In this document: piece after piece, positions 1 to 5,503 of the stretch
Layout: the number at the start of each line of letters is the position of its first letter
Position numbering within the stretch: the stretch's first letter is position 1
DNA from: an uncultured Prevotella sp.
GTDB lineage: Bacteria > Bacteroidota > Bacteroidia > Bacteroidales > Bacteroidaceae
Reading direction: 5' to 3'
Assembly (NCBI GenBank): GCA_934256705.1
Contig: CAKQPF010000079.1
Span: 1-12,446 of the forward strand
DNA: 12,446 nucleotides
Program-made: the position numbers and the translations under genes
Notes under the pieces: model-generated
The model's input: only the letters and a program-made list of their open reading frames with translations
Database searches by the model: none
What the model was told of the DNA's origin: nothing

Positions 1-213
1 TAAAGAGTTTAGCGCCATATTTCAAGGGGTTGTTGCCACGCTACAGCTGCTTCTGAGGGTGTGGGAAACTTTAGTTATAGAATCGTCCGATTATATCCGA
101 TGTTTCATCCCCTTTCGGCTATTTCCTTGTTCCCAATAGTCTGCCATTCCATTTCAGTCTGACCACAATCAGGCGTCTTGTGGGGGAGCCATGAAAAGAG
201 TGTAAATTAGATG
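1..213. other. Intergenic sequence, no gene recognised
   Basis: I see no open frame of useful length on either strand and no recognisable product. A short 6-bp stem (CCACAA at 163-168 with TTGTGG at 178-183) is the only local structure I noticed. It may be the tail of an element or gene that begins outside the window. Confidence 0.5.
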
Positions 214-279
214 AAAACAGCCGATAATGTGCGAAACCAATCATTTTTAAGCATGATTTCGCACGTTATCGGCTGTTTT
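214..279 (+). repeat. Near-perfect 23-bp inverted repeat upstream of the ATPase gene
   Basis: The arm 214-236 (from AAAACAGCCGATAATG) matches the reverse complement of 257-279 at 22 of 23 positions, and the exception is a G-T pair. The inner sequence TCAT/ATGA extends the stem with a small bulge. A T run follows the 3' arm, so it could terminate transcription from the left. It also lies directly upstream of the -7 box at 295-302, so it could be an operator for the ATPase promoter. The same design, a palindrome followed by TAnnTTTG, recurs with a different sequence at 4343-4401 and 4934-4996. Confidence 0.8.
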
Positions 280-302
280 TTGATAAAAAATGCCTATCTT
301 TG
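273..302 (+). promoter_or_regulatory. Bacteroidota-type promoter for the ATPase gene
   Basis: TATCTTTG at 295-302 fits the Bacteroidota -7 consensus TAnnTTTG. The -33 box would be a weak CTG at 273-275, 19 bp upstream and inside the 3' arm of the palindrome. Transcription would start near 309, which gives a leader of about 20 nt before the ATG at 328. Confidence 0.55.
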
Positions 303-327
303 CACCGTAACCAAAAACAATAGAGGT

Positions 328-1749
328 ATGGCAGAGACTATCATCGGACGACGTCAAGAGCAGGCATTGCTTGAAAGATACTACAATTCAGGCAAGGCAG
401 AGTTTATTGCATTGTATGGAAGACGCAGAATCGGAAAGACATTCCTGATCAGGCAGTACTTCAGGAATCAGTTTTCATTCGATATGACGGGCGTACTTGA
501 AGGCAATAAAAATGAGCAGATTACTGCCTTTCACATGGCACTCAAGACATATGGATATAAGGGCAGGAAGAACAATTCGTGGCTGGATGCCTTTTTTGCT
601 CTTCGCCAACTCTTGGAACCCAGACTGCAGGAAGGCAAGAGATGCGTTATATTCATCGATGAACTGCCGTGCCTGGACACTCCAAAGGCTGGTTTCGTCC
701 ATGCCTTGGGGCATTTCTGGAACAGTTGGGCAAATTGGCAATCTCAGATAATGCTCATCGTCTGTGGGTCTGCTACGTCCTGGATGGTTCGCAACATCAT
801 CGACGATCACGGTGGGTTGCATGACAGAATAACTCATGAAATGCCTCTCCACCCCTTTACATTGGCAGAAACGGAAGAATATTTCCATACTAATAACTTC
901 AGATGGAAACGCCTCAGTCTCTTGCAGGTGTATATGGCGATAGGGGGAGTTCCCTATTACATGAGTCTGTTCTCCCCGGAAGAAAGTCCTGCGATTGGGC
1001 TTGACAGGCTGTTCTTCAGCAAGAACGCTGAACTGCAGAAGGAATACCGTCGCCTGTTCTTCTCTCTTTTCCGCAATGCTCAGCCATACCAGGACATCAT
1101 ATCGGTTCTGGCTAAGAGATCTTCCGGCATGACAAGGGAAGAGATAAGCAAGGCATTGCATATCGACAACAATGGAAGACTGGGCAATATGCTCACCGAC
1201 TTGGTATATTGTGACTTCATACGGAAATACAAAGTCAGGGAGAAGAAAGTGAAGACCACATCGGCAATATATCAATTGGTCGATTTCTACACTATATTCT
1301 ACAATACTTTCATTGCCAAAAACAGCTCGGATGAGAATTTCTGGAGCAGGAATGCTACATCGTCAGAGGTCAAGACATGGTATGGGTTGGCCTTCGAGCG
1401 GGTGTGCCAAGCGCATATACCGCAAATCAAGCAGGCTTTAGGTATCGCAAGCGTCAAGACGGAGTATTACTCATGGAGAAGCAAAACGCTGGAAGATGGC
1501 GCACAGATAGACATCATCATCGACCGTGCAGACGATGTCATCAACCTCTGTGAGGTGAAGTATAGTGACCACGAATACGTGTTGGACAAGGAAGAATTCT
1601 TCAAGATAAACCATCGTGTGGAAGCCTTTGAGAAAGAGACTCAAACCCAAAGCACCATTCTCCCTACGATGATCACCACTTTCGGGCTGGCAAAAGGTAT
1701 GTATAACGACCAGATTGTCGTGAAACTGACATTGGATGACCTGTTTTAG
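328..1749 (+). CDS. AAA+ ATPase with C-terminal DUF234 (PD-(D/E)XK nuclease-like) domain
   Basis: This 473-aa protein belongs to the ATPase_2/DUF234 family of predicted cytoplasmic ATPases, whose role is poorly defined. Visible motifs are Walker A GRRRIGKT (residues 31-38), Walker B VIFIDE (107-112) and a sensor-like CGSAT (146-150). The middle part resembles a winged helix. The C-terminal domain shows the PD-(D/E)XK pattern: FE (E357), QIDIIID (D395) and CEVK (E409, K411), so the nuclease-like active site looks intact. I chose ATG 328 over an in-frame ATG at 211 because the -7 box at 295-302 lies downstream of 211 and AGAGG sits just before 328. Both catalytic domains are complete and there is no frameshift. 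The gene stands alone, converging on the xylanase. The family is frequent in Bacteroidota and archaea and often lies in variable regions. A defence or mobile-element role is possible but is only inference. Confidence 0.85.
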   Translation: MAETIIGRRQEQALLERYYNSGKAEFIALYGRRRIGKTFLIRQYFRNQFSFDMTGVLEGNKNEQITAFHMALKTYGYKGRKNNSWLDAFFALRQLLEPRLQEGKRCVIFIDELPCLDTPKAGFVHALGHFWNSWANWQSQIMLIVCGSATSWMVRNIIDDHGGLHDRITHEMPLHPFTLAETEEYFHTNNFRWKRLSLLQVYMAIGGVPYYMSLFSPEESPAIGLDRLFFSKNAELQKEYRRLFFSLFRNAQPYQDIISVLAKRSSGMTREEISKALHIDNNGRLGNMLTDLVYCDFIRKYKVREKKVKTTSAIYQLVDFYTIFYNTFIAKNSSDENFWSRNATSSEVKTWYGLAFERVCQAHIPQIKQALGIASVKTEYYSWRSKTLEDGAQIDIIIDRADDVINLCEVKYSDHEYVLDKEEFFKINHRVEAFEKETQTQSTILPTMITTFGLAKGMYNDQIVVKLTLDDLF

Positions 1750-1880
1750 ATGATGCGTGCACCGCATGCTTCCAGACGAATCTTGTTGTTTGGTTGTTCT
1801 GTCGATTGACTATGATGCAGGGGGTACTTCAAGCAACAAAACAACCAGACAACAAAACAACCAGACAACAAAACCACAAC
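1750..1880. terminator. Convergent intergenic region with 16-bp tandem repeat and possible bidirectional terminator
   Basis: A 16-bp unit (AACAAAACAACCAGAC) occurs at 1835-1850 and 1851-1866 and partly at 1867-1876. GTTGTTTGGTTGTT at 1785-1798 is complementary to 1840-1853 at 13 of 14 positions, so transcripts from either side could form a stem here. A small hairpin (ATGCG 1753-1757 with CGCAT 1763-1767) lies just after the ATPase stop. The terminator role is inferred from the tail-to-tail gene arrangement; the GC content of the stem is low. Confidence 0.4.
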
Positions 1881-4214
1881 CTACCGCTTCATCATCTTCT
1901 TGCCGTTCACGATATAGAGACCGGCAGGGAGAGTGCTGATGTCGGTGTCGTCAGGATAGCGGACACCCTGGATGGAGTAGATGCCACTTGGAGTGTTCGT
2001 TTTGGTGGCGGTGACAGAATCGATGCCGGTGATGACTCCACCGAGACCGCGTACTATGCCTGCATAGGTGTGCTTGCGATTCCAGTTGAGATCCCAGAGA
2101 CCTACAGGAGTGTCTGCACGCCAACCGCTGCCGGCAGGAGAGTCAGAAGGACACCACAGACATATGCCCCATTGCTGGGCTGGAGGGATGATAGAGAAAT
2201 ATTGCTCCAGTATCCATTGATAGTAGTCTGCCATACGATGGTGCATGGCTTCTGTCATGTTACCCGTGCTAACTGCTTTACCATTAGCATCATCCATTCC
2301 CATGTCAAATTCGCTTACGCGTACCAGTTTGCCTGACTTTGCCATGAGCTGAAACATCTGCTTGATGTATTTCTTGCGGTCATTGAGGGTGTTGTCATTC
2401 ATAGAGCATGAGATGTGCATCTGCGTGCCAATGCCGTCAATCTTTGTCACGCCATCAGCCTCCCATTTCTTTATCCAGTTGATGAGCGACTTGAGCTTCT
2501 TGTTGTTGTCCCAGAAACTCTCAAGGTTATAGTCGTTGATGAATAGTTTAACGTCTTCCGGACCGTATTTGCGTGCCAATCGACATGCTTGTCGTACATA
2601 TTCGAGGTCGCCCATATAGTCCTGCCAATAGAAAGCGTCGCCACCTACATCCCATGTGCCGCTCTTGTAACCGTCGGAGTGTTGGAGTTCGTAGTTGCCC
2701 TCACCGTCATTGCCACCGCCAGAGATGGCTTCATTGACGAGATCCCATGCTTTCACCTTGCCTCCGCATGCCTTCATCATTCCGCTTATCCATTTGTCCA
2801 TAGCATAGACGAGGGTGTCGTGGCGCTCCTGCGCTGTGAGAGGGATGGATGTAGGGGTATAGATGTATTCCAGATGTTCGCAGATAGTTGGCGCCACTGC
2901 ACCACCACCGTATGTCTTCACTCTAAATGAAGAGACATCAGTGCCTTCGAAGTCGCCGTTCTTGATGCGTTCCACGCCGTTGACCTTGAAACTGACGTTG
3001 TCGAAATAGTAATTGTTTGCATCAGCCAGTTCGCTGAGGTTGAGGGCGATGCTCTGTCCTGCCTTGCTGAGAGTGCCTGACAGCGTCACAGTCTTCCACT
3101 CAGTGGTGAATGGGATGCTGCCTATCGCTTCGTAGTGCACGTAGGAGCCCGGAGCCTTGTGTATCTGTGTGGAAGCCGTGGCAGGCTTGTCTGCACGCAC
3201 CTGAGCGGAGAATTCGTATTTGGAGCCGGCGCTGAAGTCACCGAGCACGAACCATGCCTGGTTGTCCCATGTCTCGCTGGCACGCTGTGTGGCTTCTGCC
3301 TTGAGGCATCGTCTGTCTTCCTTTATGGTCTTTCCCTTTCTGGAGTATTCGAATCTTATGTCCTTGATGTAGATGTCTCCCGTGAAGTCACCGCATTGCA
3401 GGAGGTAAAAGGAACTGCCCACCGTGGCTTTGTAGGAGAAAGACACTTCCTTCCATTCTGTGCCGAAAGCCACGTCGCCTGTCGCTCCACCGTTCCAGTC
3501 GCCGAGCTTGGTGTGCAGTTTTCCTGCCTTTGAACCTTTCACGGTCATTGTCATCCGGTATGTCTTTCCCTTTTCCGTCGGGATATCGGTGCATGAGAGG
3601 AACTGCACTTCGTATGACTGTTGCTTCTTCGTGCAGTGGATGTTGAGTCCGTCTGTAGCGCTGAACGATATGCTGTATCCGTATTTGCTCTGGTCTGACT
3701 TCCATCCCACGGTCTGGTCGGTGCGGAAATCCTTGGCGTAAAGAGTTTGCCATACGGTCACGTCGCCTTCGGAAAGTTCAGGCGCAGGCCTGTCCTGCAG
3801 GAGTTTGAGGAGCCATCCCTTCGGCTGCTGCGAGTGCCATGCCAGGGTATGTCCATAGACCTGCAGTCCGTTTCTCGTTGCGGTGTTGACAAAGGAAGTG
3901 ACCTGCGCGAATGACATGTCTCCATTGCCATTGACGCAACTCGACATCTTCATGGCATTGCCCGCCACGGTCTCGTCGGCATTGCGCGAGATGAGGCTTC
4001 TCCATGTGCTGTTGTTCAGGTAGTCGCTTACGATGGTAGCGAGTCCAAAACGGAAATTAGGGTACTTGTCTCTGTTGACATACTCCTTGAGGTCGGCGTA
4101 TTGGTCGAGATAACGGTAGTTTTCATCATTGGGTTTTCCCAATTCGAATTTCTGTTGAGCCATGCCTGTCATCGACAAGCCAAGGCAGATCATAATAGAG
4201 TAGATTTTCTTCAT
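1881..4214 (-). CDS. Secreted GH10 endo-1,4-beta-xylanase with internal carbohydrate-binding insert
   Basis: This 777-aa protein should hydrolyse internal beta-1,4 bonds of xylan outside the cytoplasm or at the cell surface. Residues 1-20 form a type I signal peptide (MKKIYSIMICLGLSMTGMAQ) with no lipobox cysteine. The GH10 barrel is split. Its first part covers about residues 35-140 and includes GHTLAWHS (121-128). Two beta-sandwich regions, probably CBM4/9-like, follow at about 165-290 and 300-425. The barrel resumes at about 440-725 with the acid/base Glu495 (WDLVNEA), FINDYN (558-563), GTQMH (596-600) and the nucleophile Glu635 (VSEFD). The tail (about 732-777, ending LPAGLYIVNGKKMMKR) is of a kind common on secreted Prevotella proteins. 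Xylanases of this architecture are known from Prevotella bryantii (Xyn10C type) and Bacteroides xylan loci. No SusC/SusD or other glycan genes are in view, so it is either solitary or at the edge of a locus. Confidence 0.93.
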   Translation of the reverse strand: MKKIYSIMICLGLSMTGMAQQKFELGKPNDENYRYLDQYADLKEYVNRDKYPNFRFGLATIVSDYLNNSTWRSLISRNADETVAGNAMKMSSCVNGNGDMSFAQVTSFVNTATRNGLQVYGHTLAWHSQQPKGWLLKLLQDRPAPELSEGDVTVWQTLYAKDFRTDQTVGWKSDQSKYGYSISFSATDGLNIHCTKKQQSYEVQFLSCTDIPTEKGKTYRMTMTVKGSKAGKLHTKLGDWNGGATGDVAFGTEWKEVSFSYKATVGSSFYLLQCGDFTGDIYIKDIRFEYSRKGKTIKEDRRCLKAEATQRASETWDNQAWFVLGDFSAGSKYEFSAQVRADKPATASTQIHKAPGSYVHYEAIGSIPFTTEWKTVTLSGTLSKAGQSIALNLSELADANNYYFDNVSFKVNGVERIKNGDFEGTDVSSFRVKTYGGGAVAPTICEHLEYIYTPTSIPLTAQERHDTLVYAMDKWISGMMKACGGKVKAWDLVNEAISGGGNDGEGNYELQHSDGYKSGTWDVGGDAFYWQDYMGDLEYVRQACRLARKYGPEDVKLFINDYNLESFWDNNKKLKSLINWIKKWEADGVTKIDGIGTQMHISCSMNDNTLNDRKKYIKQMFQLMAKSGKLVRVSEFDMGMDDANGKAVSTGNMTEAMHHRMADYYQWILEQYFSIIPPAQQWGICLWCPSDSPAGSGWRADTPVGLWDLNWNRKHTYAGIVRGLGGVITGIDSVTATKTNTPSGIYSIQGVRYPDDTDISTLPAGLYIVNGKKMMKR

Positions 4215-4282
4215 TTTGTGTTATAGTAGGGGGCTTCCCCTTTTTTTCGTATTGTATTTAGTCGTTATAATAGATTTGTCTG

Positions 4283-4314
4283 CAAAGGTAATGATTTTTC
4301 GGAAAATCTGCAAA
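4283..4314 (-). promoter_or_regulatory. Consensus Bacteroidota promoter for the xylanase
   Basis: On the minus strand the sequence reads TTTG (complement of CAAA 4311-4314), then a 20-bp spacer, then TACCTTTG (complement of 4283-4290). This is an excellent match to the -33/-7 consensus. Transcription should start near 4276 and leave a 5' leader of about 62 nt before the ATG at 4214. It is divergent from the toxin-antitoxin promoter about 60 bp away. Confidence 0.8.
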
Positions 4315-4342
4315 TGTTTGGTCATTTTATACTATTATATTA

Positions 4343-4401
4343 GGATTTGCAAGAAACTTTCCGATTTCCTTGCGAATCCCAATTCTTTTTGTTATTTTTG
4401 C
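4343..4401 (+). promoter_or_regulatory. Palindromic promoter/operator of the toxin-antitoxin operon (repeat copy 1)
   Basis: GGATTTGCAAGAAA (4343-4356) pairs with 4366-4379 with one G-T pair and one mismatch. The 3' arm holds a TTG (4370-4372), and TATTTTTG follows after 20 bp (4393-4400), matching the -33/-7 consensus. Transcription would start near 4406, about 19 nt before the antitoxin ATG. A palindrome overlapping the promoter is the usual target of antitoxin autorepression. The whole 59-bp block is repeated 595 bp downstream at 4938-4996 with 52 of 59 positions identical and no gap (my count). Confidence 0.7.
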
Positions 4402-4424
4402 GGTATAATATAAATGTTAATGTT

Positions 4425-4637
4425 ATGGATGCAAAATTACAGACAATAAATTTGCAAGTTCCTAGTTCCGATATGCAATTTTTGAAGGAATTGGCTAAAA
4501 GAATGGGATGGATTGCTTGCAAAGTGAAGTCCAACTCTAAAATGTCAGAGTTAGACAAGGCAATTCTCGATGTAAAGGAGGGGAATGTCAAGAACTTCGA
4601 TACAATGGAGGATATGATGAACTATCTGGAGGCTTAG
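4425..4637 (+). CDS. Putative antitoxin of a YafQ-type toxin-antitoxin pair
   Basis: This 70-aa acidic protein precedes a YafQ-family toxin, with two bases between its stop and the toxin ATG. That spacing is typical of a co-translated type II antitoxin. The N-terminal stretch (LQTINLQVPSSDMQFLKELAK) suggests a beta strand plus helix, as in ribbon-helix-helix DNA-binding antitoxins. The rest is helical and acidic and should wrap the toxin. I do not recognise a DinJ/RelB signature, so the family assignment rests on position and size. I chose ATG 4425 because the promoter -7 box ends at 4400; an upstream in-frame ATG at 4347 would lie inside the promoter palindrome. The protein probably represses its own promoter at 4343-4401 and might also act on the second copy at 4934-4996. 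Confidence 0.7.
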   Translation: MDAKLQTINLQVPSSDMQFLKELAKRMGWIACKVKSNSKMSELDKAILDVKEGNVKNFDTMEDMMNYLEA

Positions 4638-4639
4638 TT

Positions 4640-4918
4640 ATGTATAAGCTACAGCTTTCTGGAAGATTTGAAAAATCGTACAAGAAATGTATCAAACGAG
4701 GATATGACAAATCCTTGTTCGAGGAAGTTGTTTCTATTTTGTTGAGAGGAGAACCATTGCCAGCAAAGTATAAGAATCATCCTTTGCATGGAAATTATGA
4801 AGGATGGAATGATTGTCATATTCTTCCTGATTGGGTTTTGGTATGGAAGTATGATAATGATGAGTTAATTCTATGTTTACTTGATACTGGAACCCATTCT
4901 GATTTGTTTAAGAAGTAA
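4640..4918 (+). CDS. yafQ: YafQ-family mRNA interferase toxin
   Basis: This 92-aa protein matches the YafQ branch of the RelE superfamily: ribosome-dependent endoribonucleases that cut mRNA and stop growth unless bound by their antitoxin. The catalytic pattern is intact: His50 in PLHGNY, His60 in DCHI, Asp64 in PDWVLVWK, His86 in TGTHSDLF and Phe90. These correspond to the His50/His63/Asp67/His87/Phe91 set known from E. coli YafQ. The length equals that of E. coli YafQ. A clear Shine-Dalgarno GGAGG (4628-4632) lies within the antitoxin's last codons, seven bases before the ATG, which supports coupled translation. The toxin appears active, so the antitoxin must be functional for viability. It may stabilise the adjoining methyltransferase-nuclease operon. 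Confidence 0.92.
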   Translation: MYKLQLSGRFEKSYKKCIKRGYDKSLFEEVVSILLRGEPLPAKYKNHPLHGNYEGWNDCHILPDWVLVWKYDNDELILCLLDTGTHSDLFKK

Positions 4919-4933
4919 ATCATAAACAATTTC

Positions 4934-4996
4934 ATTGGGATTTGCAAGAAACTCTTAGTTTTTCTTGCAAATCCCAATTCTTTTTATTATTTTTGC
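4934..4996 (+). promoter_or_regulatory. Palindromic promoter upstream of the methyltransferase operon (repeat copy 2)
   Basis: ATTGGGATTTGCAAGAAA (4934-4951) is perfectly complementary to 4961-4978: an 18-bp stem with a 9-nt loop. TTG (4965-4967), a 20-bp spacer and TATTTTTG (4988-4995) reproduce the -33/-7 layout of the toxin-antitoxin promoter at identical offsets. The same element could terminate the toxin-antitoxin transcript, since a T-rich stretch follows the stem, and then start a new one near 5001. No other convincing TAnnTTTG promoter appears between here and the methyltransferase start, so this is the best candidate promoter for the operon. Confidence 0.65.
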
Positions 4997-5058
4997 CGAT
5001 GTCTTGCTGTGGATGGCTGGCGATGAGTCGCTGACTAAGTAAAAGTCCATGGCTTGGC

Positions 5059-5393
5059 CTATCATAATTAAGAAAGACGTGTACTACGTTTTCTTCTGAT
5101 CTTTCGAAACCTAGGAAATTTCAAAAGTTACACTCAGATGAAGACAGCGGTAGGCGCCTTCGCTTTATGTGTATATGTACACAGGCATAGGTGTGCCCTT
5201 TCCATTAGTTTGGATAGGGTACATCCTGTGCTATTATATATGCAAGTTTGGCGTAGGTTTCTGTTGCTTCTTATCCTTGGTGTATAAGGTTTTCCTAGGA
5301 CCTCGAAAGGCAAGGGTAATGTAAGTGATAGATTCCCTACGCCTTCCTTTTTGATAGCTAATCAGTTATCCTATCCCTCATCTTGCGATGAGG
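5059..5393 (+). ncRNA. Candidate structured leader or non-coding RNA with possible pseudoknot
   Basis: The 585 bp between toxin and methyltransferase contain no substantial ORF but many compatible helices. The core helix pairs 5101-5107 (CTTTCGA) with 5303-5309 and 5110-5118 (CCTAGGAAA) with 5291-5299: 16 pairs around a small internal loop. Inside it, 5180-5185 pairs with 5225-5230 and continues as 5191-5203 with 5212-5224 (13 positions, one mismatch, two G-U). Smaller stems are 5146-5149/5161-5164 and 5270-5274/5284-5288. GGCGTAGG (5250-5257), inside the core, matches CCTACGCC (5336-5343) outside it, which would form a pseudoknot. Outer pairing 5059-5064/5326-5331 and 5067-5070/5317-5320 is weak. 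Hairpins follow at 5353-5370 and 5376-5393 (CCTCATC/GATGAGG). It does not look like tmRNA, RNase P, SRP or 6S RNA to me. It could be a regulatory leader or a separate RNA. Pairings were found by eye, not by folding. Confidence 0.5.
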
Positions 5394-5503
5394 CTGGACT
5401 ATAATCAAAATAATCTTTTAAAATCAGATGGTTTCTGCTTTCGGGAATCGGTGGAGTAATAGGATGGCAAGGCTTTGCTATGCTCCCATCGGCAACGGAA
5501 GCT

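Noticed and set aside
211..327. Longer ATPase start at ATG 211
   Set aside because: The region is the arm of a palindrome, and the -7 promoter box at 295-302 lies downstream of this ATG; protein similarity to the family begins after 328.
475..1275. Long antisense frame inside the ATPase gene
   Set aside because: It mirrors a gene with clear Walker and nuclease motifs and its own protein shows no recognisable domain. The same applies to antisense frames at 7952-8836, 9475-10026 and 11167-11514 and to plus-strand frames within the xylanase.
4997..5480. Known RNA classes: tmRNA, RNase P RNA, retron RNA or IscB omega RNA
   Set aside because: I could not find their conserved sequence blocks, and there is no reverse transcriptase or IscB gene nearby. 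Only a covariance-model search could settle it.
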